NCBI RefSeq assembly: GCF_007747795.1
Contig: NZ_CP036275.1
Coordinates: 5,200,001 to 5,264,000 of the forward strand
DNA: 64,000 nt
Source of the DNA: Maioricimonas rarisocia
GTDB lineage: Bacteria; Planctomycetota; Planctomycetia; Planctomycetales; Planctomycetaceae
Reading direction: 5' to 3'
Position numbers and translations under genes: made by a program. Positions 53,954 through 63,656 of this stretch are shown here, one piece after another. The notes beneath the pieces were generated by a model, which saw only the letters and a program-made list of their open reading frames with translations, was not told the DNA's origin and did not search any database. How positions within the stretch are numbered: the stretch's first letter is position 1; every line of letters starts with the position of its first letter.

Positions 53954-54737
53954 TTCCCTTGTCCTTGTCGACCAGCCCGTTGAAGATCGGCCTCTTCGCC
54001 CGACGATGTCAGACGGCAACGCCTCGCAACATCGAATCGAACCGGTTGGTCCCAAACGGCGCGTCGTTCGTATCCTACCGTCGGAAGGCCGCTCCGAAGG
54101 TCTCCAGCCGCCTCGGAGGGCCTGTCAGCCCTCAAGGCACGCACAATACTGCGACCACTTCCTGCACTCGGTCGCGTCCCGCTTTCGAACAGCTTGCGCA
54201 TGATCGGCCACAGGTTTCAAGCTGCTGCCTGAATCGCGAACGGCATCGACACTCAGCCTGGCGGCGCCGCGACCGAAGCTCACAGCTGAGAATGATTCAC
54301 GCGTCATCGACCCCAGTTCCAGTGTCGCAGTTGCGGCATCACTTGTTTACTACGATCTGAAGTCAGAACCAGGCGCTCGCCTCGGGGCCGCGTAGTCCAG
54401 GTTGCCGATGTGGCTGACAGCTCGCCGCGGTCATCCGACCGCTTGACTTTCGTGCCCCGAATGCGGGCCGTGATGCCGGCCACGTTGATGAGGGCATCCA
54501 CTCGCCGGCGTTGCTCCCCTTTGGGGCTGCTTCCCGACAAACTTCGGCTCCGGCTCGACGAGCGGATTGGGAGGTTTCGCGAGTCCATTGCAGATGGTAG
54601 CCTTCGGACGCCTCCGCCAGGAGGATGCAATATGCAGGCGGTCACGACCTCCCGCTTCGAGCTGCGCTCCATGATGTGGGGCTCCGCGGTTACTCTTCCG
54701 GGTCGTACACGGAAACAGGTCAAGAGAGATCCACAAC
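53954..54737. other. Long gene-free region
   Basis: Lies between the leftward DUF4838 and rightward BNR genes. Several short open frames are present on both strands but none has features of a real gene. Promoters for both flanking genes should be here; I cannot place them. Confidence 0.45.
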
Positions 54738-56285
54738 ATGCGTCGCTCCCTGCCATATATCCTTGTTGCGCTGCTCTCGTTCGTCGTCACGAAGGTGGAA
54801 TCAAGCGAGCCTCACCATTCGAAGGATCCCTCGATCTACCTGACTGCGAACGACCTGTCGGTTGCGACCGGTCAACCGTCGCTCGTGCGCATGTCGAGCG
54901 TCTCCACGCACATTCCGGTGTGGTCATTGTCCGGCGGGACGCCGGGGCAGTCTGTCGCCGGCATCGTGGGCGGCCTTCCCCGGGATTGTGCCGCGGTGAA
55001 AGTCGAGATCGTCGTGACCTCAACCGACCCGCAGACGAGCCCGGAATTCGCGGACCTGTACCGTGTCCACCTTTCACAGATGGTGGATGATGCCCCGTTC
55101 ACCGCCCGGTATCGTCTGGGCAAGCCTGTGCGAACAAGGCTTCCCGCTGCGCCGCTCCACACCCGGACGATCGTCCTGGAATCGTTTTACGGAGTGGAGC
55201 CTGAGGCGCCGCTGACGGTGCGGATCCAGCGGGAGCCGGGCCTTCCCGGTGACACGTTTCCCCGTCCTACCGGTCTGGCTCTGGTCAAGGTTACGCCGCT
55301 GAACGCTCCTGCGGAGCCGCATGTTGTGCAGAACGTGGGCGGCTACAACTCGTGGCCGATGATCCAGGCCATCGGGGAAAAGCTTGTGTGTACCTACAGC
55401 CGAGGCACGGCACATACGATCCACGAAGATTCCCGCGCCGTTTATGCGCGCACTTCCACGGATGGGGGGAAGACGTGGACGGCTGAAACCACTGTCGCCG
55501 ACACTCCAGGCTATGGCGAGGTCACCGTCGGGAAGGGGCTGGATGCGACCGGGGCGATGCTGCTCTGGGTGCGCCGCATTGGAAAGGGATGGAACCACGA
55601 CCTCTATCGCTCCACCGATGGTGTGACGTTCGAGCTCGTCGCCACGCCGAAGCTTGCTGTGCCCCCCATGCAGATCACCGATGTCATTGAGGTCCCCGAT
55701 GTCGGACTCATGGCCCTCTGGTTCGCAGGAGACTACAGCGACAAGGCCGTTCACTCCTGGGGCACCATGACCAGCAGTGACGACGGCACAACCTGGACAC
55801 AGAAAACCATCGAGTCGGGACTGACCAGATCGGACTGGCCGACCGAGCCCGCGGCGGTCTACCTCGGCGATGGCAGGATTCTCGCCGTCGGGCGGACGGA
55901 AAGCCACGGGCAATCTCAGTTCCAGATGGTCTCATCGGACTACGGCACCACATGGACGCGGATGCGAACCAACATCGGAGATGTCCAGGCGTCCACGCCC
56001 AGCCTGATTCTCGATGCTGAAACGGGTTTACTGAGCAACTATTACTATGAACGTGGTCGTGGGCTCCTGCGGCGTCGCGTCGTCGACCCGGAGACTGTCT
56101 TCGAGAATCCGCTCAGCTGGCCTGCTTCCGAGGCCGTCGGCGTTGGCAGCGAGGTGGCCCTGGATTCGGGTAACGCGAATGCCACGGTCATCGGGAACAC
56201 GCACTACGTATCCTTCTACTCCGGTAAGGCTCCCGACACGGCGGTCCTGGTATCGGAGCTACCGGCACCGACCGCCGGGGAGTAG
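54738..56285 (+). CDS. Secreted BNR-repeat (sialidase-like propeller) protein
   Basis: 515 residues. Signal peptide LPYILVALLSFVVTKVESS. An N-terminal beta-sandwich (about 40-180) precedes the propeller. Asp-box motifs S-x-D-x-G-x-x-W: STDGGKTW (about 240), SSDDGTTW (about 345), SSDYGTTW (about 395). Three boxes fit an exo-alpha-sialidase/BNR fold of six blades. Catalytic Tyr/Glu and the Arg triad cannot be verified by eye; other glycan or sulfatase-linked activities are possible. Monocistronic. Confidence 0.82.
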   Translation: MRRSLPYILVALLSFVVTKVESSEPHHSKDPSIYLTANDLSVATGQPSLVRMSSVSTHIPVWSLSGGTPGQSVAGIVGGLPRDCAAVKVEIVVTSTDPQTSPEFADLYRVHLSQMVDDAPFTARYRLGKPVRTRLPAAPLHTRTIVLESFYGVEPEAPLTVRIQREPGLPGDTFPRPTGLALVKVTPLNAPAEPHVVQNVGGYNSWPMIQAIGEKLVCTYSRGTAHTIHEDSRAVYARTSTDGGKTWTAETTVADTPGYGEVTVGKGLDATGAMLLWVRRIGKGWNHDLYRSTDGVTFELVATPKLAVPPMQITDVIEVPDVGLMALWFAGDYSDKAVHSWGTMTSSDDGTTWTQKTIESGLTRSDWPTEPAAVYLGDGRILAVGRTESHGQSQFQMVSSDYGTTWTRMRTNIGDVQASTPSLILDAETGLLSNYYYERGRGLLRRRVVDPETVFENPLSWPASEAVGVGSEVALDSGNANATVIGNTHYVSFYSGKAPDTAVLVSELPAPTAGE

Positions 56286-56766
56286 GTTGTCAGCGGCACG
56301 CGACCGGATCGGCAGCGAGAATACCCGGACGGGCTACAGCCTTTTGAAGAATCGTTCGCAGGCGCAGTCGGGAAACACTCAGAGCAATGCTACGTTGACG
56401 TTTTCGGGGCGGGCCCGTACCGGGAGATGGCTACGGGTGTCGCTGGCCTCACCTCGGATCCCCGACGGTTTCGTTGCTCCCGAATGCCGCGTGCGAGAGT
56501 CCTGCGACGTTTCCGGAACACGCGAAGCCGATACTCTGGATTGACGTAGACGACATCAGATCGGTGCACACGGACCTGGAGAATGCCGGTCCTCACGGTC
56601 TGAAGATCGAGGTCTGGCAGCGACACCGGACAGTCGAAGGCAACGAGTGCTGATCCCGTTGGGCAATGTCTTCTCGGACATCATCCTGCAGGGCGGACGC
56701 GCGACTCTTGCAGAACGCGGGGCAGAGGTTATCGAGCCGGCCAGATCTGGTTGGGCGCGCTCTCCA
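56286..56766. other. Intergenic region between convergent genes
   Basis: 481 bases; no gene, hairpin or repeat stands out. Confidence 0.4.
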
Positions 56767-59760
56767 TCACCTGTCATCGGGAGACGAGTCCTCTGTCGTC
56801 TGCACGTCATCATCTCCCCAACCTGCAATCTCCGCTGCGATTCCTGCGATTCGTCCGGTAGCGTCAACTGAAGACATCACTTCGAGGAGTCGAGTGACTC
56901 GTGACAGTACTCCCCTGTCGTGGTTGATTTCGTGGGCGAGACGAAACGCTTCGTGTGACTCAGCGATGCGATTCTTCTCTGTGGAGACTGTCAGCCCCAG
57001 CAGGGCGACTCCTGTGATGTACCGTGCCTCGAAATTCGAAGGCGACCGACTCAGCAAACAGCCACAGTGATCCAGGCATCGATTGAAAGCAGCCGTCGCG
57101 CTTGCGGTCTCTGCTTCAAGCAGGTGAATGATCCCTTTGACGACGCTGACGTTGTGATTGTTGTCCTGGACATCGTACTGCTCGGCTGCTTCACACTCGG
57201 TCCTTGCAGACTCAAGGTCGCCGGTGAGAAGGCCGACGAGTGAAAGCCCGTAATGAGCGTAGTTCTGGACCTGAACAATGTTCTTGTCGTTGGCCACTGC
57301 AAGGGCGTCTCGGAATCGCCGGGACGCTGCGTCAAAGTCACCGCTCATCAGTAGGGCATGACCGCTGGACTCAAGGACAACCGCCTGTTCGTACGGGCCA
57401 GCCCACTTCTGGCACACGTCGAGTGCGTCTTCGTAGAAGCGAAGCGCCTGGTCCAGGTGCCCGAGATCGGCGTAGCGGTTTCCGAGGTTGTTGAGCGGAG
57501 CCGCCTCTGCAGCGACGTCATTGAGCTGGCGTGCAATCTCCAGCGAGCGTTCGTTGCATTCGATTGCACGCCGCGTGTCGCCGAGCCTGCGGTGGCATAT
57601 CGACTTGCCGATGAGCAAGTGACGTTCCTGTTGAAGACGCGGGGCGTGCCGATTCAGCTCGAGCGCAGTATCGAAATGTTTCAAGCCCCTGTCATACTCC
57701 CCCAGGTTCTCCAAAGCATTGCCCAGACTGCCGTGATTCGACTGTTCCAGACGCTGATCCCCCAGTCTTCCGACGAGTTTCTCATGCATCTCAGCCAACA
57801 GTCGAAAATGCCCCCACACTCCGAGGTATCGAAAGCCGATGTCGGTCAGGATGTCGAAGGCCGTGTCGTACTGCATGTTCTGGCATCTCAGATCGAATTC
57901 CGCCAGATGCGGCGCCAGATCTTCGAGGGACTTCCGCTCGTGGCGGGGCCGTCTTGCCTGCCGGAAGTAGTCGGCCGCGCGATGCCGCAGGGCGAACCGG
58001 CTGAACCTTGCAACTCCGTCGTTGGCACAATCGGCCGGTTCACCTTCTTCGATGCAGCTCAACGCGTATTCCCGATCGACCGGGTGGAGCGAATACTGCT
58101 GTCCCTCTTTCCGGACGAACCGACCGTTGACAAGACGCCTCATCTCGTTGGCACTGTCGATTCCGGCGACATGAGGTTCAAGAAGGTAGTCGATCGCCGC
58201 GCTGGTCACTGGATGCCCGTAGATGGCCAGCGCCTGCACGATTCGCTGGTCACGACCGAGCAGGCGGCTGAACGCCTCGCCGACCAGCGCCTCGACCACG
58301 TTCTCTGGAAGCACATGCTGCGATTCTTCGAGCAGTTCCTGAAGTGAAGTCGAACGGTCGACAGAGAGGATCGCAAAGAGCGCTTCGAGTGCACGGGGAT
58401 ATCCGCGGGTTCGCTCCTGCGCCAGCGCGAGAAGGCGAGGTTCGGCATTCTTCAGCCCAAGGCTGCCGTCACGGTCCATTGCCCGCAGGATGTTACCCGC
58501 ATGTGGTTCCGGCAGGCCTTCGTCAAGGTCCACCCGAGCTTGCGCCCCGGGACGAACCAGGGCAAGATCGCCGGGAACCGCCCGTGTCGTGATCAATGTG
58601 GTCACGCAGTGATGGGGAGCGCTGAGCAGAGTTCGGAGCACCTCCAGCAGATCCCGGTCGACCACTTTCCCGGTCTCCCGGTCTACCAGGTCTTCGAAGT
58701 TGTCAAGAAGCAATACAATTGGCTCCTGCGGCAGGGCAGCGAGCAACCTCTGCATCTTCGTCGCAATGCTGACCTGTGCCTGCTTGAACAGTTCGCGCAT
58801 CTCCCGCGAGTCTGCTTCCGGGAGCAGGCGACTGAGGCCTTCCTGTATGGTCGCGGAAGAGACGGGGCGGGATCCGACAGCGCTGAGATAAACCATTCGA
58901 TGCGGCGACAGCAGCTCCTTGCTGTCCGGCAGGCGTCCATCTTCGAGAGATTTCAGCAGACGGCACACGAGAGCCGTTTTCCCGATACCGGCTCGTCCCA
59001 CGACGGTCACGAGTCGAATCGCATCGCTCTTCAGGAGTGTGGTGAGTAATTCGGTTTCAACGACGCGGTCCTGGAAGTGGTCAGGCGCGACCGCGGGAGG
59101 TGCGTGAACGACTCGAGTGTCCCTTATCACATGTCTCTCGGGAGCAGATCGTTCGCGCTCGAGTCCGCGAGAGATGCTCTGGCGAACACGAGTTCGAGCT
59201 GCGGCGGGGTTTTCCAGTGTCCGGCTGAGTTCGTCCTCTTCATGCTGGAATCGCTCGATATCGCGCTGAATGCGAGCCATCTGATCATCCGTGGCAGCCC
59301 GCCGCAGATCGCGCTGGGCAGCCGACAACAGCAACCGTACTTCTTCCAGACGTCCTTCGTCTGTGTCGAGCCACAGCAAGTGATCGCGTAGACGCGGGAC
59401 TGCTTCGACGGCGCCCCTCGTGCAGTCAAGCATCTGCCGCGCGCCCAGCAGAAACGGCGGCTCGAGTCCGCTGTGAAGCAACAGGGGGACGACGGGCTTC
59501 TTGTACTTCAGCGCCCACAACCACTCACTTTTGCAGACGGAGGTCTCCTCGACGCTGTCATATGACATAACGAAGAGAAGCGTCTTACAGCGGCGAATCG
59601 CCTCGGCAAGTTGGCTGTCAAAAGACGGTCCGGGATGGAGGCAGCGCCGATCCATCCAGACCTCGACCGGCGGAATCCCGTTCTGAAGGCCATCGAAGAG
59701 TTTGTCCGCAAAGTCTCCGGCGTCGGCTCTGGAGTAGCTGAGGAAGTGGTGTCCGCTCAT
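56767..59760 (-). CDS. TIR - STAND NTPase - TPR protein (NLR-like)
   Basis: 997 residues from ATG 59760. TIR domain about 3-140: HHFLSYSRADAGDFADKLFD, VEVWMDRRCLHPGPSFDSQL and ETSVCKSEWLWALKYKKPV, where Glu79 occupies the place of the catalytic Glu of NAD-hydrolysing TIRs. A basic helical linker (about 165-225) leads to an NB-ARC-like NTPase: Walker A GRAGIGKTAL (about 252), Walker B IVLLLDNFEDLVD (about 350), TTLITTRAVPGDLAL (sensor), then a winged-helix-like YALSCIEEG region. TPRs fill about 680-930 (QSNHGSLGNALENLGEYDRG; NNLGNRYADLGHLDQALRFY). Family logic: oligomerisation on a ligand activates TIR NADase and abortive infection. Gap of 390 bases from the upstream membrane-protein gene. Confidence 0.88.
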   Translation of the reverse strand: MSGHHFLSYSRADAGDFADKLFDGLQNGIPPVEVWMDRRCLHPGPSFDSQLAEAIRRCKTLLFVMSYDSVEETSVCKSEWLWALKYKKPVVPLLLHSGLEPPFLLGARQMLDCTRGAVEAVPRLRDHLLWLDTDEGRLEEVRLLLSAAQRDLRRAATDDQMARIQRDIERFQHEEDELSRTLENPAAARTRVRQSISRGLERERSAPERHVIRDTRVVHAPPAVAPDHFQDRVVETELLTTLLKSDAIRLVTVVGRAGIGKTALVCRLLKSLEDGRLPDSKELLSPHRMVYLSAVGSRPVSSATIQEGLSRLLPEADSREMRELFKQAQVSIATKMQRLLAALPQEPIVLLLDNFEDLVDRETGKVVDRDLLEVLRTLLSAPHHCVTTLITTRAVPGDLALVRPGAQARVDLDEGLPEPHAGNILRAMDRDGSLGLKNAEPRLLALAQERTRGYPRALEALFAILSVDRSTSLQELLEESQHVLPENVVEALVGEAFSRLLGRDQRIVQALAIYGHPVTSAAIDYLLEPHVAGIDSANEMRRLVNGRFVRKEGQQYSLHPVDREYALSCIEEGEPADCANDGVARFSRFALRHRAADYFRQARRPRHERKSLEDLAPHLAEFDLRCQNMQYDTAFDILTDIGFRYLGVWGHFRLLAEMHEKLVGRLGDQRLEQSNHGSLGNALENLGEYDRGLKHFDTALELNRHAPRLQQERHLLIGKSICHRRLGDTRRAIECNERSLEIARQLNDVAAEAAPLNNLGNRYADLGHLDQALRFYEDALDVCQKWAGPYEQAVVLESSGHALLMSGDFDAASRRFRDALAVANDKNIVQVQNYAHYGLSLVGLLTGDLESARTECEAAEQYDVQDNNHNVSVVKGIIHLLEAETASATAAFNRCLDHCGCLLSRSPSNFEARYITGVALLGLTVSTEKNRIAESHEAFRLAHEINHDRGVLSRVTRLLEVMSSVDATGRIAGIAAEIAGWGDDDVQTTEDSSPDDR

Positions 59761-60150
59761 CAAAGTCACTCCTGCACATCTGATATGTCTGCGGAGTTGG
59801 CCGCTGACCGGGCAGGCGGTGTGTCGACCCGCGCGTGAGCGTTCTAAGAGATGAGGTGGCGAAGTTGGACACGTGTGGCGATTGGCGAGTTGCCCGATCG
59901 TTCTTCTCGCTCCTACTGAGGTCGTATTCTGTCGCGCTCTCGACCCGGATCGCAACCGTTCGGCAGGAGGGCTTGAACGGCACTCATCGATTCGACGAGC
60001 GCGCGAGCCGTTGTATTGTCCTGGGCTCACAGGGAGACTCGAAGTGGAGGATTGAATGAACTGTGGTCTGACGAGAAGCGTCAAAAAGATACGGGATCCC
60101 CACGCCGTGCCGACGAACGGCCAGAGCGTCCGCGACGATTGCGGAACGAA
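59761..60150. other. Spacer upstream of the TIR-STAND gene
   Basis: 390 bases of non-coding sequence on the 5' side of the minus-strand TIR-STAND gene. No recognisable promoter or repeat. Confidence 0.4.
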
Positions 60151-60756
60151 CTACGCGCTGCCGCGAATCCTCCGCTGCACGGCACGAATCATCAGTCGTC
60201 CTTGCCCGCCCATACGAAGCCCCTTCAGGAAGATCAGTCCGCCGAGGATCGCCGGCAGGATTGGCAACTGCCGCTCGAGGTACCATGCAACGAACAGGCC
60301 TACCGACAACAGCAGCGCCAGATATCGCTGCAACGTGGCCCGCTTGTAGAACTCCTGCAGTGCCGTGCGCTCACGCTGATGCAGTTCGTTCGTCTGCAGC
60401 AACTGGTGCGAGTTCTGCTGCACGTTCCACAGGCCGGTGAAGTTCAGCAAGATTGCGATCGCCAGGGCGAGCGTCACAGACGGCGGTGCCTTGCGGGTCA
60501 AGAATCCTTCCTCCTGCCGGGCCGGTGCTGCGGGCGCCTCGCCATCTTCCGGCTCACCGTCCGGGCGATCGGGCACAGCAGCCGCTTCCGCCGGAGGTGT
60601 GTCATGTGGTGCGGTCTCTGTCGACCTCAGACCGGCATCGATTTCGGGCTCGATGTCGGCGACGTTCGCGGCAGCGTCTTGTTCATTCCCGAAGGCGGCG
60701 TTGGCGCAGCCGAGGCCTGCCACGGCGATCACAGTGAAACACCACGTCGGACGCAT
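60151..60756 (-). CDS. Small membrane protein beside the TIR-membrane gene
   Basis: 201 residues from ATG 60756. N-terminal signal or lipoprotein-like segment (FTVIAVAGLGCANAAFGNE; AGLGC could be a lipobox), an acidic Pro/Ala-rich linker (about 35-85), then hydrophobic segments VTLALAIAILLNFTGLW, LALLLSVGLFVAWYL and LPILPAILGGLIFL separated by a charged stretch (LHQRERTALQEFYKRATLQR) and a basic tail (RAVQRRIRGSA). No family recognised. It starts 56 bases after the TIR-membrane gene stop, on the same strand, so it is probably co-expressed. Confidence 0.7.
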   Translation of the reverse strand: MRPTWCFTVIAVAGLGCANAAFGNEQDAAANVADIEPEIDAGLRSTETAPHDTPPAEAAAVPDRPDGEPEDGEAPAAPARQEEGFLTRKAPPSVTLALAIAILLNFTGLWNVQQNSHQLLQTNELHQRERTALQEFYKRATLQRYLALLLSVGLFVAWYLERQLPILPAILGGLIFLKGLRMGGQGRLMIRAVQRRIRGSA

Positions 60757-60812
60757 TCTGCCACCTCGAGTTTCGTTCCCCGTTGCCAGCCGGACTCTCG
60801 TCTCGCAACCGG

Positions 60813-62639
60813 TCAGAAGATCCGCCGCGTCTGCGGATTGAAGTTCGTTGCCGACCGCCCGATGCCGTATGTCAGAGCACCGGCCAGGCCCCAGTACCAC
60901 AGGTCGAGCTTGTCGCGCCACACGCCTGCGGCAATGGCGAGCCAGCCGATCCTCATTGTTCCGAAGAGGACGCAGAGCAGAAAGGAAACGACGCTGCCCA
61001 CGAACGTGTTCCAGAGTCGATCGAGCCGACGACCGTACGTGGGAAAGGGCACGATCCGGAATCGCCATCCCCACTTCATGCCGACGAGAACGGCTTCGTT
61101 ACGCGGCTCGCGCAAATACAGCGAAGCCAGCAGATCCATCAGGGCAGCTCCCCCAAAGCTCGCGAGAAGCAGGGGCATGACCGGCGAGACGTATCGCAGC
61201 CGTGCGTCTTCGAAAGCCGCCCAGATCATCGCGGCGGTGATCGCCTTCGCAAAGACAACCCGCGCCGTTTCCGCATCCCACTGCGATCGCAACGGCGTAT
61301 GCGTCAACGAAGAGACCATCGCGTCGAACTGCGGCATGAGACGGCAGAATGTCCGACGCGACTCCTCGCCGTCGTCGGGCAGGTCCACGGCCAGTGCCAG
61401 ATCGACTTCGCCGATGTCGCCGATTCGCCCTGCAGGGACAATCATCTGGGCGCCGCACATCGAATCCTCGCCTGACGGGCCGGACCCGACGCAGAGGAAT
61501 CGCTGTTCGGCCTCGCTGGCCTGCGTTTCGAGGACCCGCTGTTCGTCCGGCTGTACGCTCGAACGTCCGCACGCGGAGCAGGTCTGGAGGTGGTGCGGGC
61601 GGAATTCGGCAATCGGGATCGCCTGCTGATGATTGCAGGCATCGTTGCTGCAGATCGTGTAGCCCCACGCCCTGCTCGTCAGATCGTGCCGGTAGTAGGG
61701 AACCAGTTCGCTGCTGCCGCACCGCAGACAAGTCACCGTCTGACGGATCGTCACTGCGTAGCGGCGTTCCCACTGGCGGCGTCCGGGTTGGCGTTCAGGC
61801 AGGATAGACGTCACTCCGAGGTGGCTGCGACCGTCCCAGAATCTCAAGTGCAGACCGACCGGCTTCTGACTGTGCTCCGACAGCCAGTCGTCGCTGACCT
61901 TACGGTATGCGTTGTAGACCCTGCGGTCGTTGGCGTTGCCGCGACCGGAAACACTGAGCTGGCCCAGTACCGTCTGAAAGGGATTGATCGTCACCAGCAG
62001 TTGCGCGTCCCGCCCCTCGAGCTGCCCGGTGTAGACGTAAACTTCACCGGCAATCCCCTCGGTATGCATGCGGGGACTGGTCAGTTCGACGCCGACGAAC
62101 TCGGTCAATGGCTCGGGACTGAAGCCGATGCCGAAACGTAGTTTGCGAGTGGGGCCGGCGGCCAGCGCGTCGGCTCGGTCGGGAGGCGTCAACCGCTCGG
62201 GAAACCAGCCGAGGTCGCTCACGAAGTCGATGACGTCTGCCGTCTCCCCGGAGAAACGCATCGCACGGACCGGCGGTGAACCGAGTGCCGGCCACTTCTC
62301 ATGCGGCATCGCTTCCGGCGGGATCTGAACCTCCGCTACGAATTCCCGCGGCTGGCGCTCGAGAATCCTTTCGATCTCCTTCTCGCAGAAAGGGGAGTCC
62401 GCCCAGCGATTGTTCGTGAACACCAGCGAGTAGCGGGCTCCGTCGATGCCGCTATCAATGGCGCGCTGGATGGCAGCATCGTCCTCGAACATTTCCGAAG
62501 TGATCCGGTACTCCGCAAACCAGACCCGCAGGCCGTTGGCCATCAGAGATTCCGCGACGGAGCGGACGACGTCGGCGTTCTCGCTCTTGTAGCTGAGAAA
62601 GACATCGTCGATCGGACGAGAATGAGACGCGTCAGTCAT
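60813..62639 (-). CDS. TIR - zinc-ribbon - membrane protein
   Basis: 608 residues from ATG 62639. TIR domain about 10-150: DDVFLSYKSENADVVRSVAE, LRVWFAEYRITSEMF, SLVFTNNRWADSPFCEKEIE, with Glu88 three residues after Cys85, the catalytic-Glu position. A middle region (about 155-290) is beta-rich. Two cysteine clusters follow: CLRCGSSE...CSNDAC (about 300-335) and CSACGRSS with a later CVGS and MC (about 345-400), both like zinc ribbons. The C-terminal 170 residues hold about five hydrophobic segments (SPVMPLLLASFGGAALMDLL; VGSVVSFLLCVLFGTMRIGW; WYWGLAGALTYGIG). It overlaps the preceding membrane-protein gene by 8 bases. A membrane-tethered or pore-forming TIR effector is inferred. Confidence 0.8.
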   Translation of the reverse strand: MTDASHSRPIDDVFLSYKSENADVVRSVAESLMANGLRVWFAEYRITSEMFEDDAAIQRAIDSGIDGARYSLVFTNNRWADSPFCEKEIERILERQPREFVAEVQIPPEAMPHEKWPALGSPPVRAMRFSGETADVIDFVSDLGWFPERLTPPDRADALAAGPTRKLRFGIGFSPEPLTEFVGVELTSPRMHTEGIAGEVYVYTGQLEGRDAQLLVTINPFQTVLGQLSVSGRGNANDRRVYNAYRKVSDDWLSEHSQKPVGLHLRFWDGRSHLGVTSILPERQPGRRQWERRYAVTIRQTVTCLRCGSSELVPYYRHDLTSRAWGYTICSNDACNHQQAIPIAEFRPHHLQTCSACGRSSVQPDEQRVLETQASEAEQRFLCVGSGPSGEDSMCGAQMIVPAGRIGDIGEVDLALAVDLPDDGEESRRTFCRLMPQFDAMVSSLTHTPLRSQWDAETARVVFAKAITAAMIWAAFEDARLRYVSPVMPLLLASFGGAALMDLLASLYLREPRNEAVLVGMKWGWRFRIVPFPTYGRRLDRLWNTFVGSVVSFLLCVLFGTMRIGWLAIAAGVWRDKLDLWYWGLAGALTYGIGRSATNFNPQTRRIF

Positions 62640-63054
62640 CGTACACGATCACGCTCAGGAGACGTCCGGCGGCCGCCATACCGACCAGGCTGGCAATGAT
62701 CACCACGGGCGCCCAGATGTCGGGACGTCCGAGAACGGGTTCGGCGATGAGGAAAATCGCCACGAGAGTGAACGTTGCGACCAAAGGGATGGCCCGATCC
62801 TTCGGATCGTTGCCACGCCGACGCATCTCCTGCAGGAAGGCTCGCGGACAGACCAGCGCGGCGACGCTTGCTCCCAGGCAGATACCGATGCCTCCCCCGG
62901 CCGCCGCGGCCCACCAGTGAGACTCCGGCGATGTCCGGTACGCGACGACCGCGGCGACGACTGCCGTCAGCGTTGCCAGCAACTGCACGGGCGGGATCGA
63001 CGCGTCGTCGACGGGAAACAACTGTCGGTCGGTGTCGATCTCGGTTCGGACCAT
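62632..63054 (-). CDS. Small membrane protein overlapping the TIR-membrane gene
   Basis: 140 residues from ATG 63054. Three or four hydrophobic segments: VQLLATLTAVVAAVVAY, WWAAAAGGGIGICLGASVAA, AIPLVATFTLVAIFLIAEPV and IWAPVVIIASLVGMAAAG, with basic loop EMRRRGNDPKDR. Its last eight bases overlap the start of the TIR-membrane gene, so translational coupling and a shared complex are likely. No family recognised. Confidence 0.7.
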   Translation of the reverse strand: MVRTEIDTDRQLFPVDDASIPPVQLLATLTAVVAAVVAYRTSPESHWWAAAAGGGIGICLGASVAALVCPRAFLQEMRRRGNDPKDRAIPLVATFTLVAIFLIAEPVLGRPDIWAPVVIIASLVGMAAAGRLLSVIVYDD

Positions 63055-63134
63055 AGTGCCTTGCGTCGCCCTGCTCTTGCGCTGTGATGGTCCCGCGGCC
63101 CGTTGGCAGACACCCGTTCCCCCGACAACCGCGG

Positions 63135-63602
63135 TCAGATCTGCCGTCCGGTCACGTCGGAAAAGAGCCATTTGCGCTCGTCGAAGTCAAAATTGCCGCC
63201 GTTGCGAATCTTCAGCACAGTTACTCCTTCAGGAACGTGCAGCAGCATTTCATCCTGGTCGTCAAAGTAGACGGAGATGTTCCGATCGGCGATGACGGTC
63301 GCTTTCGCATCGAAGCGGTCCACGAGAATGACTTCGTCGCATCGGACACCGAAATGCGCGACGTCGCGGCGCGCCTTCTCGCCATCGCGGCGGTACGTGA
63401 TGACATACACGTTTCCTGGCCAGACGTACGAAAGGGTCCGAAACCACTCGGGGGCTTCGTCGATGCAGCCATCCAGATCGATTCCGATCGCAGGGGCATC
63501 GAGCAGGCTTCGGATCAGGGCTCGCAGGGATCCCTGAGGCTCTGCTCCCGTATCCAGTTCCTGCTGGAGCTGCTGAAGGGCGGTTCGCGCAGCGTCCGTC
63601 AT
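63135..63602 (-). CDS. HAD-like hydrolase
   Basis: 155 residues. IGIDLDGCIDEAPEWF (about 40-55) gives the HAD motif I DxDG; NVYVITYRRDGEKARRDVAH resembles the motif II Ser/Thr region; ILVDRFDAKATVIADRN provides a Lys, and ISVYFDDQDEML provides motif IV (acidic pair). Together these suggest a small phosphatase/nucleotidase without a cap. Cytoplasmic, 80 bases upstream of the small membrane-protein gene on the same strand, so it may belong to the TIR operon. Confidence 0.7.
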   Translation of the reverse strand: MTDAARTALQQLQQELDTGAEPQGSLRALIRSLLDAPAIGIDLDGCIDEAPEWFRTLSYVWPGNVYVITYRRDGEKARRDVAHFGVRCDEVILVDRFDAKATVIADRNISVYFDDQDEMLLHVPEGVTVLKIRNGGNFDFDERKWLFSDVTGRQI

Positions 63603-63656
63603 CGAGGGTGTTCCTTCTGACGAGTTGAAGTGCTGGTGCCTGTTCGGCAGAGCGGG

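Noticed and set aside
60016..61629. 537-codon + strand open frame across the TIR-membrane gene
   Set aside because: Arg/Ser/Pro-rich and without motifs; opposite two well-supported minus-strand genes.
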